From Qipengyuania seohaensis (GTDB lineage: Bacteria > Pseudomonadota > Alphaproteobacteria > Sphingomonadales > Sphingomonadaceae): 64,000 nt of DNA. This document shows, in pieces, positions 48,300 to 57,008 of this stretch (position 1 is the first letter of the stretch; every line of letters begins with the position of its first letter). The translations under genes were made by a program, and so were the position numbers. The notes beneath the pieces were generated by a model that had not been told where the DNA came from, did no database searches, and saw only the letters and a list, made by a program, of their open reading frames with translations. The stretch lies in assembly GCF_002795865.1 (NCBI RefSeq), contig NZ_CP024920.1:124001-188000 (forward strand), given 5' to 3'.

Positions 48300-50249
48300 A
48301 TGTCCAGCATGGCCAATAAAACTTTCGCTTCGTTCGCATTTCTCGCCGGTACTGCACTGGCGAGCCCCGCAATCGCACAGACGATCGCCGTACCCGAACG
48401 CAGCATGGTGGCACAGCAACCCAGCCGCATGACGCAGGCGCTGTCGCAGTGGGAATATCTGACGAAGGAGGACGACCTCTCCTTCTCGCAATATGCGGGG
48501 TTCCTCTCGACCTATCCCGAATTTCCGAAGGCCGCGCTGATCCAGCGCCGGGCCGAGGCCGCTCTCGATAACGAGGCGATCTCGCCGCAATCGCTGGTCG
48601 CCTTTTTCGAGAAGAACCCTCCCCTCTCCAACGGCGCGAAAGCGCGCTATGCATTGGCGCTGGCGGCGATGAACCGGCCCGAGGCGTTCGACCTTGCGCG
48701 CGAAGCATGGCGCGGCGGTTCGATGAGCGGACCGGCAGAAGCCTATATGCAGGGCCTGTTCGGCCAGCGCCTGTCGCCCGAAGATCACGATGCGCGGATG
48801 GACGCGCTCCTGTGGCAGGGACAACAGGAAGCCGCAGCACGCCAGATCGTGCGCGTCTCGCCCGCTTATCGCGACATGGCACAGGCTCGCCTGGCGCTGC
48901 TCCAGGGAACCGAACCCGCCAGCATCGGCCTCACCGTGCCTTCAGGCGCGATGAACGACAGCGGTTATGTCTATAATCTCGCTCGCTATTACCGCAGCAA
49001 CGGTCGCCTGCCGCAGGCGATCAACCTGCTGGCCACGCGCGCTCCGGCGTCCAGCCCGGCGTTCGACGGGGCCGATTTCGTCACCGAGGCGCTTCGTGCC
49101 GCCCAGGGCGCGGGAACCTCGCAGGCCGTCGCTATCGCAAGCAAGGTCGATGACCTCTTCGCGCCGGGCACCGACATCTCCGAAGGCTCCTTCCAGCTGC
49201 GCGACAAGTACACCGACCTGATGTGGCTCGGCGGTACGAAGGCGCTCTGGTCCATGGGTGACGGGGCCAAGGCTGCCCCGTTGTTCTACCGATATGGCGC
49301 TGCTGCCAAGACGCAGCTCACGCGCGCAAAGGGCTTTTACTGGGCGGGTCGTGCCGCAGCGAAGGCCGGCGACCGCGAGGAAGCGCGCCGTTACTGGGAA
49401 ATGGCTTCGAGCCACCCCGAATATTACTATGGCCAGCTGGCGCTCAGCGAACTCGGTCTTCCGGTGAAGAATTTCGCCAAGGCCGCGCCCGTCCAGCCCA
49501 CCGCCGAACAGCGTGCCGAATTCAATTCCCGACCGCTGACGCAAGCCTTGCGCGAAATGGCGCGCAACCGCCGTGCATGGCAGACCGAGCGTGCTTTCTT
49601 CGAGGCTATCGCCGAGAATGCCGAAACGCCTGCCGAAATGGCTCTCGTCGCCGAACTCGCACGTGAGACCGGGCTCGAGGAAATGGCCGTCGTCGCCGGA
49701 ATGGTCGCTGGAGAGCGCGACTTCGCGGACTTCGAATGGCTGGGCTTCCCGACCGTGCCGACGCATTCGGGCGCGAACTGGACCATGGTCCACGCCATCG
49801 CGCGCCAGGAAAGCGAATTCGACCGCACCCGCGTCAGCCACGCCGGTGCGCGCGGCATGATGCAGCTTATGCCCGGGACTGCGCGCGAGGAAGCCGGCAA
49901 GATCGGCGTGCAGTACATGTCGGCCAGCCTGACGGGCGATCCCGGCTACAACATCCGCCTTGGCGACGCGCATTTCGCGCGCCTGATGGATCGCTATAAT
50001 GGCGCTTATCCGCTGGCTATTGCGGCCTATAATGCAGGTCCGGGCCGGGTGAACCAGTGGCTGCGCCTCAATGGCGATCCGCGTACGGGTGCGGTCGACT
50101 GGGTATCCTGGATCGAGCAGATCCCCGCCAATTTCGAGACGCGTTACTACGTGATGCGCGTGATCGGGAACGCGGTGACCTATGCCAATCTCCACCCAGA
50201 CAAGTCCGCCTCTTACGAGCGCGATATCCGCCATTACGTCGGGCGCTGA
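48300..50249 (+). CDS. Soluble lytic murein transglycosylase
   Basis: A 649-aa exported enzyme. The signal peptide MSSMANKTFASFAFLAGTAL ends in ASPAIAQ. A long alpha-superhelical U/L region follows (for example AIGWRGGS-type helices in AFDLAREAWRGGSMSGPAEA), then a C-terminal GEWL/SLT domain with the catalytic Glu in HAIARQESEFDRTRVSHAGA, RGMMQLMPGTA and NIRLGDAHFARLMDRYNGAY / AIAAYNAGPGRVNQWL. It cleaves peptidoglycan, leaving 1,6-anhydromuramyl ends. ATG at 48300 with GAGG upstream is preferred to the earlier frame-open ATG at 48228, which overlaps the promoter region. Confidence 0.92.
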   Translation: MSSMANKTFASFAFLAGTALASPAIAQTIAVPERSMVAQQPSRMTQALSQWEYLTKEDDLSFSQYAGFLSTYPEFPKAALIQRRAEAALDNEAISPQSLVAFFEKNPPLSNGAKARYALALAAMNRPEAFDLAREAWRGGSMSGPAEAYMQGLFGQRLSPEDHDARMDALLWQGQQEAAARQIVRVSPAYRDMAQARLALLQGTEPASIGLTVPSGAMNDSGYVYNLARYYRSNGRLPQAINLLATRAPASSPAFDGADFVTEALRAAQGAGTSQAVAIASKVDDLFAPGTDISEGSFQLRDKYTDLMWLGGTKALWSMGDGAKAAPLFYRYGAAAKTQLTRAKGFYWAGRAAAKAGDREEARRYWEMASSHPEYYYGQLALSELGLPVKNFAKAAPVQPTAEQRAEFNSRPLTQALREMARNRRAWQTERAFFEAIAENAETPAEMALVAELARETGLEEMAVVAGMVAGERDFADFEWLGFPTVPTHSGANWTMVHAIARQESEFDRTRVSHAGARGMMQLMPGTAREEAGKIGVQYMSASLTGDPGYNIRLGDAHFARLMDRYNGAYPLAIAAYNAGPGRVNQWLRLNGDPRTGAVDWVSWIEQIPANFETRYYVMRVIGNAVTYANLHPDKSASYERDIRHYVGR

Positions 50250-50272
50250 TCTGCGCTAGGGCTCGCCGCCTG

Positions 50273-50752
50273 ATGCAGAACCGCAGCAACCCGATTACCC
50301 CAGCCGGCTATGCCGCCATGAAGGCGCGGTACGACCATCTCCTGGGCAAGGAACGCCCGGAGATCGTCGAGATCGTGAGCTGGGCTGCGGGCAATGGCGA
50401 CCGGAGCGAGAACGGCGATTACCTGTATGGTCGCAAGAAGATGCGCGAGATCGACCGCGAACTCGCCCACCTCGCCCGGCGCATGAAGGCCGCACAGGTC
50501 ATTTCTCCGACCGACCAGCCCGACAAGAGCAAGGCTTTTTTCGGCGCGCGCGTCACGATGGCCGACGAAGACGACAACGAGAAGATCGTCGCTCTCGTCG
50601 GCGATGACGAACAGGACGCAGGTAAAGGGCGCATCGGCTGGTCGAGCCCCCTCGCCCGCGCTCTGAGGGGCTCGAGCGTGGGGGATTTGCGCACGGTCAG
50701 GCTTCCTTCCGGCGTCAAGGAATGGGAAGTGATAGCGATCGACTATGACTAG
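50273..50752 (+). CDS. greB: Transcription elongation factor GreB
   Basis: A 159-aa Gre factor. The N-terminal coiled coil has NPITPAGYAAMKARYDHLLG and the acidic tip region GDRSENGDYLYGRKKMREID, whose YLYGRK phrase is typical of GreB. The FKBP-like C-terminal domain has FFGARVTMADEDDNEKIVAL and IGWSSPLARALRGSSVGDLR. It stimulates the RNA-cleavage activity of stalled RNA polymerase. The start at 50273 gives MQNRSNPITPAGY; the frame is open upstream but inside the transglycosylase gene. It overlaps the following small gene by eight bases. Confidence 0.94.
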   Translation: MQNRSNPITPAGYAAMKARYDHLLGKERPEIVEIVSWAAGNGDRSENGDYLYGRKKMREIDRELAHLARRMKAAQVISPTDQPDKSKAFFGARVTMADEDDNEKIVALVGDDEQDAGKGRIGWSSPLARALRGSSVGDLRTVRLPSGVKEWEVIAIDYD

Positions 50753-51233
50753 GATCGCCGCCGCCCTTGCCGTGATGATCGCTACAGCCGCTCCGCTTGC
50801 GGCCAAGGATAGCCTCGGCGTGTTCTCCGGCTGGGCCGCCTTTCGCGACGCCAATGTTCCGCGCTGCTATGCCATTGCCGCAGCCGAACCTGCGCGCGAC
50901 GGCACCGCATCGAGCGGCTACGCGACCGTAGGACACTGGCCGAAGCGCAGCATTCGCGGACAGGTCCACCTGCGCCTGTCTCAACCCCTGCGCGCCAAAC
51001 AGGCCACCATGCGGATCGGACGCCAGAGCTTTTCCCTGACCGTAGACGGGAAAAACGCTTGGGCGCGCGACAAGACCATGGACGCCGCGATCATCGCCGC
51101 CATGCGGTCTGCACCGGCCATGCGGGTCACGGCGATCGGTGCCAATGGCCGCCGCTTCACCGACAATTACGAGCTCTCAGGAGCCGCCACGGCAATAGAC
51201 GCCGCCACCCTGGGCTGCCGCCGCTTCAGATAA
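50745..51233 (+). CDS. Small exported protein, unknown function
   Basis: A 162-aa protein with signal peptide MTRIAAALAVMIATAAPLAA cut near LAAKDS. The mature part opens LGVFSGWAAFRDANVPRCYA and has a second Cys near the end (TLGCRRFR), so a disulfide in the periplasm is likely. The arrangement resembles the invasion-associated locus B group of alphaproteobacteria, but the match is weak. It starts within greB (8-base overlap). Its final codons and stop are part of a 20-bp tandem duplication, the second copy of which lies just after the stop. Confidence 0.8.
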   Translation: MTRIAAALAVMIATAAPLAAKDSLGVFSGWAAFRDANVPRCYAIAAAEPARDGTASSGYATVGHWPKRSIRGQVHLRLSQPLRAKQATMRIGRQSFSLTVDGKNAWARDKTMDAAIIAAMRSAPAMRVTAIGANGRRFTDNYELSGAATAIDAATLGCRRFR

Positions 51234-51256
51234 AGAGCCGCCGCTTCAGATAAAGA
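51217..51256. repeat. Perfect 20-bp tandem duplication spanning a stop codon
   Basis: The unit GCCGCCGCTTCAGATAAAGA occurs twice, at 51217-51236 and 51237-51256. The first copy supplies the last residues and TAA stop of the small exported protein; the second is untranslated and abuts a terminator hairpin. Confidence 0.97.
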
Positions 51257-51288
51257 AAGGGCCGATGGCATCGCTGCCACCGGCCCTT
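51257..51288. terminator. Convergent (bidirectional) terminator
   Basis: A long hairpin: outer stem AAGGGCCG/CGGCCCTT, one mismatch, inner stem TGGCA/TGCCA and loop TCGC. It lies between the convergent exported-protein and OMP genes. On the minus strand TTTCTTTATC follows; the plus side has only TTAACTTC, so it is stronger for the OMP gene. Confidence 0.75.
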
Positions 51289-51306
51289 AACTTCACTCAG
51301 GTTCGA

Positions 51307-51969
51307 TTAGAAACGGTAACCGAAGCCGACCATGACCTGGTGACGGTCGGTATCGATTTCACCGACATCGACGTCAGCGATGTCGCCCTCGAAATCGAGT
51401 TCCGCATCGCTGTAGTTCGAATAGCGATACTCGACCTTGGCGAAGGTGTTCGCATCAAGCGCGTATTCCACGCCGGCACCCAGACGATAGCCGTCGGTGT
51501 CGAGCTTGGCATTGAATTCGTCACCGTCGAACGAGTTGTTGATGTTGTAACGAGCGTTCGTGTAGCCGCCCTTGGCGTAGACCAGCAGGTCCGGCTGCGC
51601 GAGCACACCGACGCGTGCGCCGACATAGATGTCACGGCCAGCGTTCACATCGCCGAGCCCGAAGCCTTCGAAATCGCCGTCATCGAATTCGACGTCTGCG
51701 GTGGAGTCGGTCAGTTCACCTTCAAGGCCGAGGACCACGCCGCCGGCATTGAAGTCGTAACCGAGGCCGACGCCGTACACGACACCTTCGATCGACTGGT
51801 CGTTGTCTTCGTTCACATCGTCATCGATCGAGCTGCCAGCCTTGCTGACGTCGTAACCGCCGACGACTTCGACACGCGGGCCGGTGAAGGGCGAATTGTC
51901 CTGTGCCGCGGCGGGGGCTGCCATGGCGATTGCCGAACCGGCGACCAGAAGTGTTGCGACCTTTTTCAT
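51307..51969 (-). CDS. Outer-membrane beta-barrel protein (OmpA/Omp25-like, 8-strand porin family)
   Basis: A 220-aa protein. Signal peptide MKKVATLLVAGSAIAMAAPA is cut at AAAQDNS. The mature chain alternates short beta strands ending on aromatics with acidic loops (VEVVGGYDVSKAGSS, GLGYDFNAGGVVLGLEGEL, RDIYVGARVGVLAQPDLLVY). It ends HQVMVGFGYRF with the C-terminal Phe needed for BAM recognition. It resembles the Omp25/31 outer-membrane proteins of alphaproteobacteria. GGAG six bases before the ATG at 51969 supports this start. An upstream ATG would destroy the signal peptide. Confidence 0.92.
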   Translation of the reverse strand: MKKVATLLVAGSAIAMAAPAAAQDNSPFTGPRVEVVGGYDVSKAGSSIDDDVNEDNDQSIEGVVYGVGLGYDFNAGGVVLGLEGELTDSTADVEFDDGDFEGFGLGDVNAGRDIYVGARVGVLAQPDLLVYAKGGYTNARYNINNSFDGDEFNAKLDTDGYRLGAGVEYALDANTFAKVEYRYSNYSDAELDFEGDIADVDVGEIDTDRHQVMVGFGYRF

Positions 51970-52250
51970 AGTATACTCCATTGTTGTTTTCGACGCGCCA
52001 TGTGCGGCGCGTGGACCCATTCAACGGCGGTTTCCCGCTGGAGTTTCATTAACGTCGCACAACAAGAATGTGTTGCATTCACGCAACATTATTAGCGACG
52101 AAATGCATCACCGCGTCGACCAACTGCATCCCCGAATAATTTCGACGAACGGAGAGTTACGACGGTGAATTTGTGGAAACCCAATGCACGATCCTGCATT
52201 GAGCACGCCCCTTCCCTTTCACCCCTCATCCGCCTATATGCGCCGCTCCC

Positions 52251-53501
52251 ATGGCAGATACGACTTTGATGAGCATCCCCGGGCAGATCGACCCGGTTCC
52301 TGTCGCGCGTGACATCACGCCGCGTCCCGACGGGCGTGTGGACCTGATGGGCTTGCCCAAGGCGCGTATCCGCGAATTGTTCGAAACCGCAGGGCTCGAA
52401 CCGAAGCAGGCCAAGCTGCGCTCGAAGCAGGTGTTCCACTGGCTCTACCATCGCGGCGTCACCGAATTCGAGGCGATGACAGACATCGCCAAGACGATGC
52501 GCCCCTGGCTGACCGAACGCTTCGTCATCGGGCGGCCGGAAATCGTGGAAGCCCAGCATTCTAACGACGGCACCCGCAAATGGCTGCTGAAGACCGCCGA
52601 CGGGCACGAGTTCGAAATGGTCTTCATCCCGGACGCCGATCGCGGCACGCTGTGCGTATCGAGCCAGGTCGGCTGCACTCTCAACTGCCGCTTCTGCCAC
52701 ACCGGCACCATGCGGCTCGTGCGCAACCTGACGCCGGGCGAAATCGTGGGACAGGTCATGCTGGCCCGCGATGCGCTGGGCGAATGGCCCAAGGGCAAGA
52801 TGGATTTTGCCGAAGAAGCGGACGAAACCGAATACCGCTCCGACGGACGCCTGCTGACGAACATCGTCATGATGGGCATGGGTGAACCGCTGTATAACTT
52901 CGAGAACGTGCGCGATGCGCTCAAGCTCGTGATGGACGGCGAAGGCCTGGCACTTTCCAAGCGCCGCATCACCCTGTCGACCAGCGGCGTGGTCCCGGCG
53001 ATGGAACGCTGCGGCGAAGAGATCGGCGTGAACCTTGCCGTGTCGCTTCACGCGGTGACCAAGGAAGTCCGCGACGAGATCGTACCGATCAACAAGAAAT
53101 ACGGTATCGAGGAACTGCTCGCTGCCTGTGCCGCCTATCCGGGCGCGAGCAATGCCCGGCGCATCACATTCGAATACGTGATGCTGAAGGACAAGAACGA
53201 TTCCGACGACGATGCGCGCGAACTGGTGCGCCTGATCAAGGAATACGACCTTCCCGCCAAAGTGAACCTGATCCCGTTCAATCCGTGGCCCGGCGCGCCC
53301 TATGAATGCTCCACTCCCGAGCGTGTGCGCGCATTTTCGAACATCGTTTTCGAGAATGGCATTTCCGCGCCCGTCCGGACCCCGCGCGGCCGCGACATCG
53401 ACGCAGCCTGCGGCCAGCTGAAAACCTCAGCCGAAAAGAAGAGCCGTGCCCAGCGCGATCGCGAAGCGGCAGAGGCAGAAGCAGGGGCTGCGCAGGAGTG
53501 A
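52251..53501 (+). CDS. rlmN: Dual-specificity rRNA/tRNA (adenine C2)-methyltransferase RlmN
   Basis: A 416-aa radical-SAM enzyme that methylates C2 of A2503 in 23S rRNA and A37 in some tRNAs. The [4Fe-4S] motif CTLNCRFC places cysteines at 142, 146 and 149. [14 protein letters not shown] is the SAM-binding GxGEP-type motif, and the methyl-carrying Cys lies late in [17 protein letters not shown] or the nearby DAACGQL. The N-terminal HhH-like part contains [23 protein letters not shown] at 52251 is the natural start. The C-terminus is a low-complexity Glu/Ala tail. The stop overlaps the next gene's GTG by four bases. Confidence 0.95.
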   Translation: MADTTLMSIPGQIDPVPVARDITPRPDGRVDLMGLPKARIRELFETAGLEPKQAKLRSKQVFHWLYHRGVTEFEAMTDIAKTMRPWLTERFVIGRPEIVEAQHSNDGTRKWLLKTADGHEFEMVFIPDADRGTLCVSSQVGCTLNCRFCHTGTMRLVRNLTPGEIVGQVMLARDALGEWPKGKMDFAEEADETEYRSDGRLLTNIVMMGMGEPLYNFENVRDALKLVMDGEGLALSKRRITLSTSGVVPAMERCGEEIGVNLAVSLHAVTKEVRDEIVPINKKYGIEELLAACAAYPGASNARRITFEYVMLKDKNDSDDDARELVRLIKEYDLPAKVNLIPFNPWPGAPYECSTPERVRAFSNIVFENGISAPVRTPRGRDIDAACGQLKTSAEKKSRAQRDREAAEAEAGAAQE

Positions 53502-54109
53502 GCGCGGACGCGGACACGATCGCCTATTACGAGGCGAACGCACCGCGCTACACCCTGTCATTCGGCCAAGGGCCGAGCCGCTTTCTCGATACTTTTCTCG
53601 ACAGGCTTGAGCTGGGGGCCGAAATCCTCGAACTCGGCTGTGGAAGTGGCCGGGATTCCGCGCGCATGGTCGAACGCGGCTTCGCTGTCGATCCGACCGA
53701 CGGGACCGAGGCCATGGCCCGCAAGGCGCGCGAGCGGTTCGGCCTGCCCGCACGCAAGCTGCTGTTTTCCGACCTCGACGCGCTGTCGGCTTATGACGCG
53801 GTCTGGGCGCACGCCTGCCTGCTCCACCTGCCCCGCGCCGATCTATTGCCCGTCCTGCGATCCATCCACGAAGCCTTGCGTCCCGGCGGCCTGCACTTCG
53901 CCAATTACAAGCTGGGCGACGAGGCGCATCCGGACGAAGGCCGCGATCCGCTGGGTCGCTGGACCAACCTCCCCTCGCCCGAATGGCTGGAGGAGCGTTA
54001 CCGTGAAGCGGGTTTCGCGATCCTCGATGCCGTGCGCTATCGCGGCGAAGGAGCCGACGGCGTGCAGCGCGACTGGTATGCCCTGACGGTCCGGCGCGCT
54101 GACGATTGA
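53498..54109 (+). CDS. Class I SAM-dependent methyltransferase
   Basis: A 203-aa methyltransferase starting at GTG 53498, which overlaps the rlmN stop as GTGA and is preceded by AGGA. Motif I is [19 protein letters not shown], then [19 protein letters not shown] and the post-motif [20 protein letters not shown], with [15 protein letters not shown] as motif III. The LHLPR phrase groups it with small-molecule methyltransferases of the UbiE/Coq5 or tellurite-resistance type. Substrate unknown; the coupling to rlmN is translational and need not mean a shared pathway. Confidence 0.88.
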   Translation: MSADADTIAYYEANAPRYTLSFGQGPSRFLDTFLDRLELGAEILELGCGSGRDSARMVERGFAVDPTDGTEAMARKARERFGLPARKLLFSDLDALSAYDAVWAHACLLHLPRADLLPVLRSIHEALRPGGLHFANYKLGDEAHPDEGRDPLGRWTNLPSPEWLEERYREAGFAILDAVRYRGEGADGVQRDWYALTVRRADD

Positions 54110-54227
54110 CCGCAGCGGCTGAAGCCTTTCCTACTTTGGCGGCATGTGCTGGAAGGGGCAGATGACCGTGCCAAAGCCTCGAGAAACGACAGGAATGCGC
54201 CGCTTGGAAGGTGCCGAGAATTTCCTC

Positions 54228-54262
54228 CCCAGGACCGTGTTCCATCCGTTCCACTCTGTAGG
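54228..54262 (+). repeat. 35-bp dispersed repeat, copy 1 (upstream of MOSC gene)
   Basis: Begins CCCAGGACCGTGTTCC and ends CCACTCTGTAGG. It matches 61291-61325 on the opposite strand at 33 of 35 positions. It lies in the 168-base leader of the MOSC gene. A 45-codon frame at 54144-54281 (starting MCWKGQMTVPKPRET) runs through it and ends in an ATGA overlap with the MOSC start, so it could be a small coupled leader ORF or just repeat-derived. Confidence 0.85.
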
Positions 54263-54277
54263 ATTTCGGGGCCGGAT

Positions 54278-54925
54278 ATGAGCGTGCGCGTGGATGCGAT
54301 CTGTATCGGACTGCCCAAGCCCTTCAACGGTGCGGAACTCAGCGCCATCGACAAACGCCCGCTGGAAGGAAAGGCGACCTTTCGCAGTTTCGGCATCGAA
54401 GGGGACATGGTCGCCGATACGAAGCACCACGGCGGGATCGACATGGCGGTGCACCAGTATCCGACCGACCATTATCACGCCTGGAACGAGGAACTGGGTG
54501 GACATTGCCTCCTGACAGGCCCTGCCCCTTTCGGCGAAAACCTGATGGCTGCTGGCCTGACAGAGGACGAGGTCCTGATCGGCGATCGCTTCCGCCTCGG
54601 GACTGCCTTGCTGGAAGTCAGCCAACCGCGCCAGCCATGCTGGAAGATAGAGCATCGCTTTGGCCGGAGAGGCATGGTCGCGCGCATCCTTAGCAATCAC
54701 AATTGTGGCTGGTACTACCGCGTCGTCGAGGAAGGCGAAGCAGAAGCAGGCGACGAATTGCACAAGATCGAAGAAGGCCATGATGCATGGAGCGTGGCCC
54801 GCGTTTTCGCAGCACTCTACGATCTGGCCGCAACGCCGAATCGGGACGAGCTTCAGGCTATTGCGGCGCTCGAACGCCTTACCCTAAAATGGCGCGGCAA
54901 GGCACGCAACAAGCTGCAATCATAG
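54278..54925 (+). CDS. MOSC domain-containing protein (YiiM-like)
   Basis: A 215-aa MOSC protein. The core FRSFGIEGDMVADTKHHGGI, DMAVHQYPTDHYHAW, PFGENLMAAGLTEDEVLIGD and the conserved Cys in VSQPRQPCWKIEHRFG match the YiiM/MOSC family, which relates to molybdenum-cofactor sulfurases and N-hydroxylated base reduction. The Cys in the QPRxPC motif is the expected ligand or persulfide site. ATG at 54278 gives MSVRVDAICIG; the longer frame from 54146 runs through the dispersed repeat and is rejected. A molybdopterin oxidoreductase is encoded 2 kb further on, without direct operon linkage. Confidence 0.92.
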   Translation: MSVRVDAICIGLPKPFNGAELSAIDKRPLEGKATFRSFGIEGDMVADTKHHGGIDMAVHQYPTDHYHAWNEELGGHCLLTGPAPFGENLMAAGLTEDEVLIGDRFRLGTALLEVSQPRQPCWKIEHRFGRRGMVARILSNHNCGWYYRVVEEGEAEAGDELHKIEEGHDAWSVARVFAALYDLAATPNRDELQAIAALERLTLKWRGKARNKLQS

Positions 54926-55045
54926 CATTTCGTCGCAGGCCGCCGGTCGGTTTATCGCTAATTTCAGGTTAAAGGCGTTTGTTCATCCGCGGTTGTAATC
55001 CCCGCCGCAAACTAGCGACCAATCACTCTCACTAGGGGACGCACA

Positions 55046-55429
55046 ATGAAGAAGATCGCACTCGCATTCGCCGCCGGCACGATGGCCGTGACCGGCCTCG
55101 GAACCGCCGCTCCGGCAGCCGCCGATCCGCCCAGCTGGGCTCCGGCCCACGGCAAGCGCGCCAAGGAGCGGATGTACAACAACCAGGGCTATTACGTCAC
55201 TCCGCGCCGCATCACGCGCGACAGCTACATGTGGCGTGGCCGCGACGGACGCTATTACTGCAAGCGAGACAACGGCACGACCGGTCTCGTCATCGGCGCC
55301 GGTGTCGGTGCACTTGCGGGCCACGAACTCGCGGGTCGCGGCGATCGCACACTGGGCGCGATCCTCGGCGGCGCAGTAGGCGCAATTGTCGGACGCGAGA
55401 TCGACCGGGGCAGCCTGCGCTGCCGCTGA
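55046..55429 (+). CDS. Glycine-zipper 2TM domain envelope protein
   Basis: A 127-aa protein with signal peptide MKKIALAFAAGTMAVTGLGT cut after APAAA. A basic region with aromatic residues follows (YMWRGRDGRYYCKRDNG), then a glycine zipper TGLVIGAGVGALAGHELAGR ... LGAILGGAVGAIVGREIDRG of the RcnB/17-kDa-antigen type. Such proteins sit in the periplasm or outer membrane. The two Cys (YYCKR, LRCR) may pair. AGGGG precedes the ATG and a strong terminator follows the stop, so it is monocistronic. Exact role unknown. Confidence 0.88.
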   Translation: MKKIALAFAAGTMAVTGLGTAAPAAADPPSWAPAHGKRAKERMYNNQGYYVTPRRITRDSYMWRGRDGRYYCKRDNGTTGLVIGAGVGALAGHELAGRGDRTLGAILGGAVGAIVGREIDRGSLRCR

Positions 55430-55450
55430 TCGGCGTGAGATAACAGCAAG

Positions 55451-55480
55451 CGCCGCAGGCCGATGGGCCTGCGGCGTTTT
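55451..55480 (+). terminator. Rho-independent terminator after the glycine-zipper gene
   Basis: A perfect 10-bp stem CGCCGCAGGC/GCCTGCGGCG (55451-55460 with 55467-55476), loop CGATGG, then TTTT. It lies 22 bases after the stop codon. Confidence 0.92.
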
Positions 55481-55572
55481 GCTTGTCCGCACCTCATCGG
55501 CCTAAAGCGCTTGATCGCACAGGCATTGCTGGTCCAGACCGGCACTATGGATCGATCCGACGAGCTTTTCCG

Positions 55573-56340
55573 ATGACCCGGCCCGCCGTCCTTGTGACCG
55601 GTGGCGCAAAGCGGCTCGGGGCTGCGATCGTGAAGGCCTTCGCTGCGAAGGGCTGGCACGCAATCATCCACTACCACAGCTCCGACGGGGCCGCGCAGGA
55701 ACTGGCCGACAGCCTGCCGAGCGCGGAGACGTTCTGCTGCGACCTGCGCGACGGCGATGCCGCGGTCGCGATGATCGAACAGCTTGCCGAGCGCCACGAT
55801 GATTGGCGGGTGCTGGTCAACTCCGCCTCCGCTTTCTCGCCAGACGATGTAACCGGTCTCGATCCCGACACGAACCAGAGGGCGATGCAGATCAACGCCC
55901 GCTCCCCCGCCCGCATGGCACAGACCTTCCTGAAGGGCGCAAAGTCCGAAGATGGGCGCTGCGTCATCCAGGTCACCGACCAGAAGTTGCGGAACCCCAA
56001 TCCCGACTTCTTCAGCTACACGATGAGCAAGCACGCGCTCGACTCCACCATCGCAATGCTCTCCATGGGCGCCACCCGCGATAACGACCGGGTGTACGGC
56101 CTTGCTCCCGGAGCGATCCTGCCGAGCCACGACCAGACGGAAGAGGAGGCTGAGCGCTCGCACCGGATGAACCTGCTCCAACGTCGTACCGGGGCTGACG
56201 AGATTGCTGATGCCGCGGTGTTCCTCGCGCAAGGTGACCTCGCCAGCGGCCAGACGCTCTTCATCGACAGCGGCCAGCACCTGCTGCAGCAGGACAGGGA
56301 TGTCATCTACCTCGCGCGAAACGAGGAGGTCGGCGCTTGA
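55573..56340 (+). CDS. SDR family oxidoreductase (FolM/pteridine-reductase-like)
   Basis: A 255-aa classical SDR. It opens MTRPAVLVTGGAKRLGAAIV; the GGAKRLG loop (Arg in place of the usual small residue) is typical of pteridine reductases and FolM dihydromonapterin reductase. VLVNSASAFSPDDV is the NNAG-region variant. The active-site Tyr-x3-Lys is FSYTMSKHALDS, and GLAPGAILPSHDQ follows. It could reduce a pterin or a molybdopterin-related substrate, but a generic NADPH reductase is possible. The stop overlaps the TTG start of the cytochrome b gene by four bases, and the molybdopterin oxidoreductase follows, so the three form one operon. Confidence 0.88.
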   Translation: MTRPAVLVTGGAKRLGAAIVKAFAAKGWHAIIHYHSSDGAAQELADSLPSAETFCCDLRDGDAAVAMIEQLAERHDDWRVLVNSASAFSPDDVTGLDPDTNQRAMQINARSPARMAQTFLKGAKSEDGRCVIQVTDQKLRNPNPDFFSYTMSKHALDSTIAMLSMGATRDNDRVYGLAPGAILPSHDQTEEEAERSHRMNLLQRRTGADEIADAAVFLAQGDLASGQTLFIDSGQHLLQQDRDVIYLARNEEVGA

Positions 56341-57008
56341 AACGGCACGCTCTCAGCACGCGGTTATGGCATTGGCTGAACCTGTTCTGCGTGGTCGTCC
56401 TGTTCATGTCGGGCCTGACGATCTCCAACGCCCACCGCCTCCTCTATTGGGGCGATTGGGGATTTTCCCGCCAGCAGGCCTGGCTGGAAGTCCCCCGCTT
56501 TCCGGACTGGATGACGATCCCCGGCTATTACAGCCTGGCGGTGGCGCGCGATTGGCATATCCTAGTGGCGTGGCCCTTTGCCGTAGGACTGCTTCTGATG
56601 TGGGCTGCCATGCTCCTGAACCGGCATTTCAAGCGCGACATCGCCACGAGCAAACGCGAATGGCGCTGGTCGAACATCAAGCAGGATGTGATCCAGCACC
56701 TGAAGCTCGACTTCGACCACGGGGACGGCAAGTACAATTTCCTCCAGAAGCTGGCATACGGCTTGGTGCTGGGCGTTTTCCTGCCGATGATGATCTTCAC
56801 CGGCATGGCAATCAGCCCCGGGCTCGAACCCGTACTGGGATGGATGGTCGACCTGATGGGCGGCCGACAGTCGGCCCGCAGCCTGCATTTCATCTTCGCC
56901 TTTGTCATTTTCGGTTTCTTCGTGGTGCACCTCGCCCTCGTCATCCTGGCGGGTCCTTACCGCCAGATTAGGGACATGATTGCGGGAGGCCGTGTCGATG
57001 AAGCGTAG
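56337..57008 (+). CDS. Cytochrome b561-type membrane subunit
   Basis: A 223-aa integral membrane cytochrome b with four hydrophobic segments. The first haem-ligand motif is STRLWHWLNLFCVVVLFMSG and a C-terminal His lies in SARSLHFIFAFVIFGFFVVH. This is the thiosulfate-reductase/formate-dehydrogenase gamma type that passes electrons between quinones and a periplasmic molybdoenzyme. The start is TTG at 56337, coupled to the SDR gene. The downstream molybdopterin oxidoreductase overlaps it by 11 bases, making it the obvious redox partner, parallel to MsrPQ-like or YedYZ-like pairs. Confidence 0.9.
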   Translation: MKRHALSTRLWHWLNLFCVVVLFMSGLTISNAHRLLYWGDWGFSRQQAWLEVPRFPDWMTIPGYYSLAVARDWHILVAWPFAVGLLLMWAAMLLNRHFKRDIATSKREWRWSNIKQDVIQHLKLDFDHGDGKYNFLQKLAYGLVLGVFLPMMIFTGMAISPGLEPVLGWMVDLMGGRQSARSLHFIFAFVIFGFFVVHLALVILAGPYRQIRDMIAGGRVDEA

